Position numbers and translations under genes: made by a program. Of a stretch of DNA of 64,000 nucleotides, positions 22,891 through 33,378 are shown in pieces. Each line of letters starts with the position of its first letter. Within the stretch, counting starts at the first letter, position 1. The notes beneath the pieces are model-generated. The model did not search any database, had not been told where the DNA came from, and worked only from the letters and a program-made list of their open reading frames with translations. This DNA comes from Spizellomyces punctatus DAOM BR117 (lineage: Eukaryota > Chytridiomycota > Chytridiomycetes > Spizellomycetales > Spizellomycetaceae), in contig NW_015971557.1 of assembly GCF_000182565.1 (NCBI RefSeq), forward strand, positions 186,001-250,000, in the 5' to 3' direction.

Positions 22891-23196
22891 ATTCCCGATC
22901 AAGCTACCCGTTACCTGTAATTCAGTTCTGACCTGCGGAAGCAAATTGTGCGCTCATCTCGCTAAACAATGGGAAGAATGCAGATCGTGTGGTTGACCAA
23001 TTTGCTATAGTCCCCCTAGGAGATAGCGTGTATAGTCTTTCTTTTTCGTGATAAATTGCTTTTACATCAGAATCGTCTTTTGCCGTGTTTTATATTAAAG
23101 GGCCGCTTTATCTTATGCCTCGGCTCCTCGGCTTCAAAATTTCCGCTACATGCCCCCTTGTGCTGACGCATCCAGTATGAAGGCAGTTGCTCTGTA
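22891..23196. other. Convergent intergenic region
   Basis: These 306 bp contain the 3' UTRs of SmB and the bromodomain gene. Nothing else visible. Confidence 0.3.
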
Positions 23197-25285
23197 CTAT
23201 GGTATATTGGATGATGAAGATGCTTCTACTGGAGTCGTAGGCTCCTCTGTTTTCGCTCGGATATCGGGATCCACGCTCCTCTCACGTCCTGGGTCAGCCC
23301 CATACTTTGTCAAATGTTGCACCTCTGCATCGACAAAGTTTTTCATTTCTAGCGCCATCGCATATACCTCCGAATCCTCGTTGTTGTACATGATCGCATT
23401 TGTAAACATTAATAGCAAGTCCCGATGAAACTCGGCAGTCGTCGTAGTTATCTGCCAGGGATAATTTAACCCGGGGGCGGAGGCGCACCACAACAACGAT
23501 CACTCGGACCTTACCCCTTTTCGAACGCGTGCCCGCACGACGTCCAGACTCATGGGCTGCTTTACCACCCCCGTATATCCCTCCTCCTTTACCGGCGCCG
23601 AGAAAACGTTCCCGTAACGATGATCCCCAATTTTTGCCAGTATGAAATTAACAGTTTTCTTCCATGTTTGAAGAGCCTGATCGCCTTTCATATGTCTCCT
23701 TCGTTCACCTCCACCGTCTAGGGTCGGAAGATTGACTGTCAGTCGTACCCCAACAGTAATGTTGTGACACATTCTTGAGCAAGATGGCTTACCGGAAGTT
23801 TCGGCTCCAGAGTCAGCATCCATACTCTCAGGCTCTACGCTAGGCATTTTCACCCTTGGTGTCTGAAGTGGCCCTAAAGGACGTGGAGTCTCAGAAATCC
23901 CACGTTGCACTTGCACTGTGGGAATCCGTATTATCATACCTTTCCGCGTGACAATGCCACTAGTCTTTACAGGGCTAACGCTACGTGTCGGTGACCTCCT
24001 TCGTCGTGTGTTGATAGTGGACTCTTCCAGCTCAGTCTTTGGTTCGACTGCCATCTCATCCGTGTCAGCCGTCGCAGGTGCATCATGGAATTCCTCTATC
24101 TCGGGCTCCTCGACTTCTTCCACGGCTTCCACGTTTTCCACGTCCTCCTCGTCCTCCCCTTCTTTAACTTCTTCCACTTCCTCCACCTCCATGGTATCTA
24201 TGCTCGGTGCCGGGCTTTCTTCTTCTTCCTCCTGGGGAGTTACAATCGGACTCGTTCGATCTCCACTCTCTTTGACTTCAATTTCCTCTGCCTTCAATGA
24301 CTCAGCCGAAGTTGGTTTGACGGCCGTGGTTTCGGGAGCCTCGGTGGTAGGTGGTGGGGGTGCCGTTTCTGTAGTATCGACGTCCATAGGGGTCGACTCG
24401 GGTATCGGTGTCTCTTCGCCGGTTAGCGTATCTGCAGCGGATTCTTCTTCCGTCTGTTCCATGGGAGCAGCTCCATCGGGTGGATTCTCTGTCTGCTGCG
24501 CGTCAGCCTGCTGCTGCTGTTCTTTCAATTCAGCGCGAAGCCTGTCGTCCCATCTGCCATTCTTAATCTCTTCAATCTCTTGCACAAGTTCTCTGAAATC
24601 CAATTGGTCAGATCAAATACAGCAAATATGTATGCTCCTGCTCATACAAACCTGAACTCGTTTTCATCCTCTTTCAGCAAGACCTTGATTTCATCGATGC
24701 GCTGAATATGCAGCTTTCGAGCAAGTTTTGCAACCGGCGGCATATCTGCAATATGTATTTTAATATTATTCAATTTTATCCAAAGAAATCGGGCGACTAA
24801 CCTTGCCCGCCAGCTCCGTAGGCAAATTGCTCCTCCCTATTAGTGAGATGCGCTGTATCAATTTCCCGAACGCGCGTTTACTATATGCAGCCAAACGAGG
24901 CACTGACCCTAGTACATCTGCCAACAGAGACTGGTATTGTTTTTCACAGTTCTGAGTGAACAGCACAGTTTTCGGTCAGCATGATATATTCAATCCTGGA
25001 ATATACAAGAGACGTTCATTCCCGGCAACATGAAGGCTTACTGGAAAGTGTAACAACACTTTCGACTATTCCAGGCCACTGTGAAGGACCCAACAGAGTT
25101 ACCTCGTCGGGTAGTATATTAAAACCAACCTTGGGCGAGAAGAACTCCATGGGACGCGAGATCGCCGGATGCCCTCGCAAAACTTTTGCGATTTGAGACC
25201 AACTATCATCGCCATATTTATAAACAGCTTGCGCCAGGATAAGCGATTCAAGTACGTTCCAGCCGCTTTGACCTGCTTCAGACAT
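23197..25285 (-). CDS. BRD8: BRD8-type SANT-like/bromodomain protein
   Basis: Exons 25285-25130, 24951-24908, 24836-24802, 24745-24652, 24592-23793, 23717-23515 and 23451-23197 give 528 residues. The N-terminus has a SANT/Myb-like module (SGWNVLESLILAQAVYKYGD, then SWSQIAKVL and PMEFFSPKNCEKQY) as in BRD8. A basic helix follows (ARKLHIQRIDEIKVLLKEDE), then a long acidic linker. A C-terminal bromodomain shows WKKTVNFILAKI, the GYTGVVKQPMSL (ZA loop) region and YNNEDSEVY with the conserved acetyl-lysine-binding Asn. BRD8 is a subunit of the animal TIP60/NuA4 acetyltransferase complex. The 35-nt exon and the GTCAGT donor are set by phase. Start: the first ATG before the SANT-like module; an upstream ATG exists but would add a Cys-rich stretch unlike the family. 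Confidence 0.86.
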
Positions 25286-25525
25286 GTCGACGAGCAAAAG
25301 GACGATGTGGCGAGGCAGGCGATCGGTGAGGGAACAGCTGGGGAATGACGCGAAACTGTGCCTCCCCTTGCCATGACAACTGGACAAATCACTCCTGCAT
25401 CCATCTATGAAGACCCAATGGCATCTCACAAACTTCGTTTGTGGAGTATATGTGACAAGCTGACAGAATCCACCCTTTTTTCTGCGAAATAAATTGCCGT
25501 GCTAGAATGCTGAATATCTGAGCAG

Positions 25526-25816
25526 ATGGCAGAAAACGCTGGCCAGAAGGCTGAATTAATGGTGTCTGACAAGTACAATTATGAGCAACGTCCTCTTGGT
25601 GTTAATCGCAAGCGAGAGGAAGACTTGCAGAGGGAAAAGATGGAGTTGCTCAGAAAAGGTTTGGCCCTTCAGGAGCGTGAGCTGCAACTGAAGGAGCATG
25701 AGGTGCGACTGCAAGAGCAAGAGCTGTGCATGAAACGACTCGAACGTGTTGACAAAATTATTGAGGTACTCCGAAGGTTGTTTGGAGAGGAGCATCCCTT
25801 TGTCAAAAGGCGATGA
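25526..25816 (+). CDS. Small coiled-coil protein, unrecognised
   Basis: An uninterrupted ATG-to-stop frame of 96 codons. After about 30 residues it is one strongly charged heptad-patterned helix (LQERELQLKEHEVRLQEQEL), ending in LFGEEHPFVKRR. It sits 240 bp upstream of and divergent from the bromodomain gene. The family is unknown; similar short coiled coils occur as C-terminal pieces of MADF or trihelix-like regulators, so it could be a remnant of a longer gene. No intron signals are evident. Confidence 0.5.
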   Translation: MAENAGQKAELMVSDKYNYEQRPLGVNRKREEDLQREKMELLRKGLALQERELQLKEHEVRLQEQELCMKRLERVDKIIEVLRRLFGEEHPFVKRR

Positions 25817-26216
25817 GGCGTTTGGGTAATGCATTCGGATGCGAAAGTGTAAAACAATGACTGAGTGATATAGCACTAAGATTAAGCGCCATTGATAACG
25901 TCTCTAGCATCGCCGGCTCGGCAACAAATGAGCTGGTTTCTTTCAGACTGATGCAAGAAATATTCCGCAGCTCGCACTAGCAGTTCTATTATACATCCCA
26001 CATGATCGCATACTCTACTACAGCCCTTCACCGCCTAAATCGTTTTAATAAAAAAGCAGATGATATATGTACATATGTTCGTTCGCATGAAAGTCTCCAG
26101 TCGATCACAGCGGAAGCGGGCCCGACAGAGAAGGCAGGCGCTCCCGCTTGTTCAGTATTCTCCTCCATTTGCTCTTTCGGGTGCACTCTTCCGAAGAGTC
26201 TTCAGTTCTTTCCAGC
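25817..26216. other. Convergent intergenic region
   Basis: These 400 bp separate the small coiled-coil gene and the uS19m gene. No credible gene or repeat. Confidence 0.3.
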
Positions 26217-26465
26217 TTATCTCCGCTTATCATCCTTCTTCTTAAATGAGAACGACTTCCTCGTAAACGCAAATTCCCCCAACTTCCGGTTGACCATTTG
26301 CTCCGTTACAAGCACAGGTATGTAGTCCTTTCCATTGTGCACCAAGAATTTGCGTCCTACATGGCTGGGTAAAATGGTGCTCGCCCGAGCCATGGTCTTC
26401 ACTGGCTCCCCGGCTTTAACAGCTGGGAACGGAACGAAGAATGGGCCTTTCCAAACGGAGCGCAT
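26217..26465 (-). CDS. RSM19: Mitochondrial small-subunit ribosomal protein uS19m
   Basis: The 82-residue frame starts [14 protein letters not shown] and contains the S19 core: [26 protein letters not shown] and GEFAFTRK. The block aligns end to end with bacterial/mitochondrial uS19, which contacts uS13 in the head of the small subunit and binds 16S-type rRNA. Fungal mitochondrial forms are about this length. The frame stays open upstream to an ATG at 26642, adding 59 residues; those residues do not look like a presequence, so the internal ATG is preferred, but the longer product is not excluded. Confidence 0.88.
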   Translation of the reverse strand: MRSVWKGPFFVPFPAVKAGEPVKTMARASTILPSHVGRKFLVHNGKDYIPVLVTEQMVNRKLGEFAFTRKSFSFKKKDDKRR

Positions 26466-26663
26466 TGTGTTCGAGTCGGGGGACAGGTACGGAGTAGGGG
26501 CAATGAGGTAGATGTATCGGCGATTCAAATTTGTATAGCGACTAGCAATTTCTGCCAACGAAGTGCGATTAGGATTGCTTCCATAGCAACAATGTTGAGT
26601 CAGCGTATCGTGTCCGAACCTGTCTGATCTCTTGAGGCCCATTCCTTCACACCCACAGAACTA

Positions 26664-27587
26664 ATGGCAGCAGCAGCATATGGCAAGTCACTTGAGCGAC
26701 AGAATTTCAGTCACCTCCTAGGCCCAATTTTGCTAATTCTGGCCGTACGATAGCAACAAAATTCGGCTTACTACTTCAGTCCTTTGACCCTGTCCTCAGC
26801 AATATCGAAAATGGGATAGCGCACTCCACTGAAGCAGCTGTAGATCTAGAGGACTCTATCACTGCCTTCCGAGCAACGGGAAACGGGGGCACTGATATTG
26901 ACGGGGAAGAGCAGCAGATTACCCAGCTGGATGCTTCCATCAAATCATATCTGGACATGGTCCAAGAGCTCAATTCACAGAAACGCATATTGGAGGATAT
27001 GCGGGCCCGCTTAACAGCAGGGCAACAGCTAGGGGACGGTGATCTTGTGGCGTGGTTTGAAGAAAAGTATGCGGATGAGCAACGCGAATGGGAGGCTACT
27101 GATGAGGCAGCGCGATACCATGGGAATGAGGAGTACGTCGAGTTCCGGCGAAAGCTATGGGAAAAGCGATATCCGAACAAGCCTTTCTCCCTTACTCCCG
27201 GAGAAAATGAGCAGGAAGAGGATGACGAATTAGAGATTGTTAGCCAGAACCAGAGCCTAGTTTGTCCCATTACAGTACGCTTTTACCCCGTTTCAGCGTT
27301 GTTATGCAGACATCTAACTTTCTACCAACAGCAATCACTACTGGAAGATCCAGTTACATCCAACGTCTGCAACACTCTACTCTGGAAAGCATAACCGAAC
27401 ACATCAAAATTTCGGACGAGATAATCATTCAGGCCGAGCAGAATGCCCGGTGATAGGTTGTAACAAGTACGTCAAACTTGGTGACCTCAAGCGCAACAAA
27501 AGTCTGGCGCGTCTGGCAGCTCGAAAACGAGCACAAGCGGAGGAAGCGGCGGAGGAGGACGAAGACGAGTATACAATGATGGATTAA
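26664..27587 (+). CDS. NSE2: NSE2/MMS21 SUMO ligase, with apparent frameshifts in the SP-RING
   Basis: The main exon 26722-27274 encodes the helical SMC5-binding arm (SYLDMVQELNSQKRILEDMR, WFEEKYADEQREWE) and ends at LVCPIT, the start of the SP-RING. The next exon (from 27332) continues QSLLEDPVTSNVCN but then needs two one-base corrections to read the rest: HSTLESITEHIKI at about 27373-27440 lies in the next frame, and CPVIGCNKYVKLGDL to the stop at 27587 lies in the third. No GT lies between the breaks, so an ordinary intron does not explain them. NSE2 is the SUMO E3 of the SMC5/6 complex. The breaks fall between zinc ligands, so either the sequence has indels or the gene is damaged. The 5' end is unsure: ATG 26664 with a 35-nt intron (26687-26721) gives an uninterrupted N-terminus. 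Confidence 0.72.
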
Positions 27588-27719
27588 AGTCGTCAATAAT
27601 TGTAAATAGGATACAAACAAATACGTTCTTATTATGTAATGGGCCGCCAGAACGCGAAGGCAGCTCATCATTATCAGCTACTCACACCATCAACACATAT
27701 TACATTATCATCATACGAG

Positions 27720-29081
27720 TCATCGGACTGACTGTGTGCCAGTAGACACTTTTCTCATAGGCTGGTTGACCGCTCTTCGAGCGCGGTCCCATACTCCTAC
27801 TCCGGTTTCAACCTCATCATCTGAAGACTGCGCACCGTCCTCTTTTGTAATATATACTGTCTTTCGTGAGAAATGTTCCTTAGCAGCCTCGACCTCCTTT
27901 AGTTGTGCTTCTATGAGAGCTTTACGCTTTTTCATGCTGACTGTTTCGATGATTACGGGAAACTTTGATAGCGCTTCCAGTAGCTCGTTTTGTTCTAAAT
28001 GAGAAAGTTGAATTTCTGAATGCAAGAGGGAGTCAAAGGATGTGACAGTCGTACTTTTCTCTAGAGCTTGCAACGTGTCTAGTCGCTCGTATTCTGGAAC
28101 CACTTTACAGAAAATTGGGTGTGAGTGTCTACCGAGGTCGTGGCTCAGCCTACGGGCTTACATATCATTCCTGATGGTATTCTTTGAGGCTTATAAGCAT
28201 CCATGCAATGAGTGTATGAGTGAGGATCTGCATAACTTACTTTTCCTCCTCCAAGCCATTTAACCGCTCCTGCTCCTTTCTCGCCCACTCCAGCTTCCGA
28301 TCTACCAGGCTAAAAGACATACTTAGAGACGCATGGGGTACTCGGTGTAATAGCAAATGCTACATACTATTTGGGTATGTCTCCCTTTTTTGTCTTTCTT
28401 TCAACGGAAACTGGCTCAGGTCGGCGCGGTGTCCGCTGTGGCAGTGTAATTAGCGACCGACAACGGCCAGATGAGACGAACATATTATCACTCACAGGTG
28501 ATGGCTGCTTTGCCTTCATTGCGTTGATGTGAATAAAGTTCTTTTTGGATTCGGTTGTCTGTCCGAAGTTTGTAAGATGGGAAGGGTTGACAATGTTCGA
28601 AAACAGGAGTTACCTGCCTTTGATGAGTTCGCCGTTGATGGTCGGGATGATTCCGGAGTTCCAGAGACCAGAGTTTCAACGGACTACAAGGTGATTGTTA
28701 AAAAGAGACCAAATGGTGTCTGTTTGGCCACTGCCATTCCGCACATACGCTTGTTCGCCGTGTTTGCAATTTGGATGATACGTCTTCAAACTGTTTCAGT
28801 TTAAACCGCGGAGGACTTGGTTTTGATGTTTCCTCCTTTTTCGCTTTATTAGCCTTCTCCAGTTCTTTCAACCGTTGTCGATTTTCTTTATTATGGTCTT
28901 TGGGTTTTCCACCTGCACGCAATATATCGTCCCTGTATCAAACAGTTAGATACGTATTTCGCCCAATGTAAGACCCAACAAATCCGACGTCATTCCCGTA
29001 CCGCAGTCCACGAGACGGCTTCAAAATCATCCCAACGGCAGTGCCCGCCATATGGCGGAGATGTGTTTTTCGAGCCTCCAT
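27720..29081 (-). CDS. ENKD1: ENKD1-like enkurin-domain protein
   Basis: Exons 29081-29002, 28932-28749, 28683-28618, 28558-28496, 28435-28368, 28309-28241 and 28128-27720 give 312 residues. Features in order: DDILRAGGKPKDHNKEN, the FKLKQFEDVSSK block, KKNFIHINAMKAKQP, GDIPKYLVDRKLEWARKE, PEYERLDTLQAL and a final helical enkurin region ending HFSRKTVYI. The order matches animal ENKD1, a microtubule/centriole-associated protein, so a role at the zoospore basal body or flagellum is likely. Phases force one GC-AG intron: exon 28683-28618 must end at AAG before GCAGGT for the next two exons to stay in frame. The acidic last 40 residues are outside the conserved domain. The gene is divergent from DNAJC2. 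Confidence 0.88.
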
Positions 29082-29492
29082 GAGTAAATAAGCTCAGATC
29101 GCCGGAACCGCGGAGGTCGAGTTGAACGGTGGGCACGAGGATGCGCTGAGCTTTGTAGTGTTCAGTTTTTGGAAGGACAGAGATGTGGGTAGAGCGGTTC
29201 AATGCACCGATATATGCACAAAGCCGAGAGCCAATGTAACCTAGATCGGAGGAGTGTAAAGCTGACCGTTGCACTTGCGAGACTTCCACCCGCGTCCTCA
29301 CCACGAGGCGATTCGGACACCATTTATCCCAAAAAGGCAAAATGAGCAGTGCATGTTTTTTTATTTTTTGTCTTTGCGTAAGCTCCCATCTGCACGCTGT
29401 GGGGGGTGAACAATCTTGCTTTTTTTTCAACGTCATTCCCCCAAACCCACCCCCTCCATTTGCCGAGCACCACCCGGTTGTGCGTAGTGCAA
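29082..29492. promoter_or_regulatory. Divergent promoter region ENKD1/DNAJC2
   Basis: These 411 bp separate two start codons. A T-run at about 29350-29430 and GT-rich pieces are present. No other gene. Confidence 0.4.
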
Positions 29493-31748
29493 ATGTCTAT
29501 CCTTACGCTTCCTAGTCCCCCAAAGTCCTGGGACAAGAACAAGGACTATGTTATTCACAACTCAATATCAGAGTTCTATTCGGCGCCTATAGAGCCTGTT
29601 GGAAAAGCTTTTATTGCTGTTGCACGTCGCCATCGTCATAAGCGTACACTCTCTGAAGACGAGCGCATTGAGCAAGCATTGGAGGATGCGAAAGACGAGG
29701 ATATTTCGTTGGACGATGATGAACCTGAGACTCCGAAATTGTTGAAAAGTGATCCTTTAAAGTGGAAGGTATGTCTATAGAATCACTCTACTCGCTTGCA
29801 AGACTTTGACCAGCTCACAAACATCTTACTCAACAGGAACAAGATCACTACGCCGTGTTGGGTCTCTCAAAGTTGCGCTGGAAGGCCAGTGAAGAAGAGA
29901 TCAAGAGAGCTTATCGAAGGAAGGTATTGAAGCACCACCCGGACAAGAACCCCGACGGTTCCGATTCCTTTTTCAAATGTGTACAGAAAGCATGGGAAGT
30001 AATGAGTGAACCTGTGAAGCGTCGTCAGTGGGATTCGGTGGACCCCAAGTTCGACGATTCCGTCCCAAGCGCGAAGGCAAAGGGCGATTTCTTCAAGCTT
30101 TACCAACCTGCGTTTGAAAAGGAAGCGAGGTTTTCCAAGATACAGCCGGTTCCTGAACTCGGCAGTGGTGATTTGACACGTGACGAAGTGGAAGCATTTT
30201 ACAACTTTTGGTTCAACTTTGATTCATGGCGAACATTTGAGAACCTTGATGAGGAGGACACAGACAATGTAGAAAGTAGGGAGGAAAAGAGGTGGTTGGA
30301 ACGACGGAACAAGGCTGAGCGTACAAAGAGGAAGAAGGCGGATAACGCTCGTGTAAACAAACTGGTTGAGCAAGCCTTCCAGGCTGATCCACGCATCAAA
30401 AAATTCCGTGAGGATGACAAAGCCGCAAAGGAAAGTAAGAAAAGGGAGAAAGAGGCTGCTGCCCGCGCTGCTGAGGAGGAAGCTAAGCGAAAGGCTGAAG
30501 AGGAACAGGCAGCCAAAGAAAAGGCTGAAGCTGAGGAACGAACCCGTCAGCAGGCTGAAAAGAAGGAGCGAGAAGCTGCCAAAAATGCGCTCAGGAAAGA
30601 GAAAAAAACAATCAAGCGCATCATGCGGGACAATAATAACTTCTTGCCCGAGGATGCCTCCCCCGATGCGGTTGCTACACAGCTCCAGAAATTGGATGAA
30701 ATCATGGAATTCCTTGATGTTAGCGGACTGGAGCAGTTCCGTAAGAAGCTGGAAGAGGCAGCACCCGGTGGAGCAGATGATTTAGTATTGGTTCTCGATG
30801 AGGAGGTGAGGCTTTTATCTTTTTATGCGCGCAACTGGTCGATTACTAATTTGACGGGCAACATAGCATATGGCGATGGTAGAGGCTAAAGACGCACAAA
30901 AGCAAGCGGCCGATGCCAGCAGAGAAGAAGCAAAAGCCAAAGAAGAGAAAAAAGTCGTGAAAGCGCCATGGAGTGCAAAGGAACTTGCGACGCTAATTAA
31001 GGCCGTTAAGCTATTCCCGGGAGGAACTATTGATAGGTTGGTGGAATATGTGCTTACGCTATTGATGAAGGCCTATCGCCTCATACGTCATCCTTGACAG
31101 ATGGGAGAAAATTGCCGAGTATATAAATGAGCACGGTGGGGAGGAGGGCGAGAGTGCCGAAACAAAAGCCAGTCGTCAAAGAACAGCAAAGGAAGCCATC
31201 AGCCAGTCCAAAGTTGTACAGTCAGGTGGGTAGCACAATGTTCGTAGGCGCCTATGTAAGTCTCTCTAAAATCTCAATGCCCACCAGCTCAAGCGGCTGA
31301 CCGTCAAAGACTGCAACAGGCCGCGAAAAAACCGGTAGCCAAAGTGGAAATTAATGACAAGCCAACCGAGCGGGTGGAGCCTGCGACCGCTGCAGCACCA
31401 GACGAAGCCTCCACCGCAAAAGCTGTCGTCAATGGTGACAAGGCAGCTCCGAAGGCACCACAACCATCCATGCCCGCACCACCGAACGCGTCCTGGTCTA
31501 CCGAGCAACAGATTGCCCTTGAACAAGCCATGCGAAAGTTCCCTGCGGCCAGCTTTAGGGAAAATCCTAATGAACGGTGGGAGAAAATTACGTCGGAAGT
31601 CGCTGGTAAAACGAAGAAGGAGATCAAACAACGAGTCAAGGTTTGTCATTTAAATATTCAAACTATATCATGACCGATTCAGCGGTTTAAATTCCCCATT
31701 TTTTAGGAACTCGCTGAAATGGTCAAAAAGAAGAAGCAGCAATCTTGA
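29493..31748 (+). CDS. DNAJC2: Zuotin/DNAJC2 ribosome-associated J-protein with two SANT domains
   Basis: Exons 29493-29768, 29837-30805, 30867-31036, 31101-31225, 31288-31640 and 31707-31748 give 644 residues. A zuotin homology region precedes the J-domain (residues about 95-165) with HYAVLGLSKLRW and the catalytic HPD (KHHPDKNPDG). The ZHD (FNFWFNFDSWRTFENLDEED) and a long charged ribosome-binding helix follow. Two SANT repeats come next: APWSAKELATLIKAVKLFPG with RWEKIAEYI, and ASWSTEQQIALEQAMRKFP with RWEKITSEVAGKTKKEI. The protein pairs with an Hsp70 at the ribosomal exit tunnel to fold nascent chains. The SANT pair is found in animal and plant MPP11 and lacking in yeast Zuo1. Start codon: first ATG, MSILTLPSPP. 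Confidence 0.95.
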
Positions 31749-32060
31749 ATTACTCCACCTCCATCAAATCAAATTGCTACACGACGTTTTTTTTATTTCA
31801 TTGTGTTTGGTTTCTCCCATCATTTTACTTTATTCTGTTTCTCGGAGGGGAGGCGGATGAAGATGATGGGAGGTTGTTAATGCACATATTTTACATATTA
31901 GGAAATAGATTTTCTTTGTTGCTGATAATGCTTGACGAGTCAAATGCTATCTATTTGGGACTATGAAGTCTATAAACGCAGCTGGGCAGCTCACGCAGAG
32001 CTTTTGCTGCACAATGATGTAGTTACATGTTGAAACTCCACTACGCCTATCCTTTATCTG
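31749..32060. other. Convergent intergenic region
   Basis: These 312 bp lie between the DNAJC2 and AOX stop codons and are T-rich. No gene visible. Confidence 0.3.
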
Positions 32061-33378
32061 TCACTTTGTCTGCTGAACCTTAAAGGGATTGGGGTCGTCA
32101 GGCTTCAGTTTTGCCAGTGTGTGATTTACTGTACGATGCTCCGCCTCATCTAAATTAGCAGATTAGTCACAAATACGGATTTGCCAGCCCGATTGTGGTA
32201 GCCGCAACTCACCTGCCCGGACGGCGGCGACAACATCCTCCACGGTTGCTCCTTCCTTTAACCGCCAATATGATTTCGCAATCAGCGGTGCGGGTGTATG
32301 AGACCTATAGAGTACGATTGGTATTCATGGAGTACTGCCAAGATATAAACCTAGGCAGAACCTACCAATGTCGAATTTCCCCAACTTTGATATCCTTTAA
32401 GCAATTTGTGTATGTGTGCACAGCTTCTTCTTCGAGGTATCCCACGAATCTGTGGCATGTTCGCGGGGATACCATATAGGCAATGAAATATAATGCAAAA
32501 AAGACGGCTTGACCTGATAGAACAAAGAAGCGGAGAAGGGGTGTAGGTTGTTTAAGCTGGAGATGAAGAGTAACGTGAATAATTGTTGGAAAAGTAATGT
32601 AAGAAGGCGATTACGGATATACCGTTAGGAATGTCATTAGATGCATCCGCTCATTTTCGGCTTCTTCCAGCATTGTGTTGATCCATCCTTCATCTTTTTT
32701 CAGGGTTCTCTAAAGTATGCTCATCAGCGAAAGGGTCACCAACGGTGCGACCAATCAAATGATTATGGACCATGGAGAGCATATGTCGAGTCATACCAGC
32801 TACCATGCCGGGTACACCAGCAATGGTTTCCAAAAACACTGAGATTGACAAGAAAGTAAAACTTAGTATAGGTGGAACTGAACCATATGCGACCCGCACA
32901 CCAGTACCTATACGATTCAACCACTGCCGCTCCGACATTCGATTCAATCCATCTGAATACCCAGTTGCCGTATCAAATCCTAATTTGTTCCGATATCAGC
33001 TACTAGACACAAACCTCAGATCTCAATGACGAAGTCCCCCCACCATGTTCGCCAATGCCCTCACTCACCGAACCTCAAGGTCCTGACAGCCGCAAAAGCG
33101 ACAGCATCCGCCCACTCTTTTCTCGGCTCGTGGGTCTCCTCCACTCGCAATTCCTCATCAGAGTATACAGAATGCATCGGCGGGTTCTGGCGCTGTTGGT
33201 TGGAATTGGGACGAGGCCAGAGAGCAGCGTTCTTGTCTGAGCGGATTTTAGGGTGAGGTGTTGCGTAGCCGGCTTTTAGAGCGTCTGCCGTTCTGTGTCG
33301 CTTTTGAAAGTACCAGGGTGGCTGATGGTGACAATTGCGTTGGAGAAGGCGGAGAGTGCGCGAAACGGTTGAGGACAT
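32061..33378 (-). CDS. AOX1: Mitochondrial alternative oxidase
   Basis: Exons 33378-33069, 32979-32908, 32838-32771, 32709-32623, 32556-32366, 32304-32213 and 32149-32061 give 302 residues. The N-terminus ([16 protein letters not shown]) is a basic presequence. The four di-iron helices are complete: [34 protein letters not shown] and [12 protein letters not shown], supplying the conserved Glu and His ligands. AOX oxidises ubiquinol and reduces oxygen in the inner membrane without pumping protons, bypassing complexes III and IV. It is common in chytrids and many other fungi. The donor of exon 3 (ATG|GTCCAT) is weak but set by the flanking conserved residues (RHMLSM then [10 protein letters not shown]). 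No Cys equivalent to the plant regulatory Cys stands out. Confidence 0.95.

Noticed and set aside
23918..24655. Ser-rich open frame of 245 codons opposite the bromodomain gene
   Set aside because: It is the complement of the acidic linker; the real gene on the other strand has domains and phase-consistent introns.
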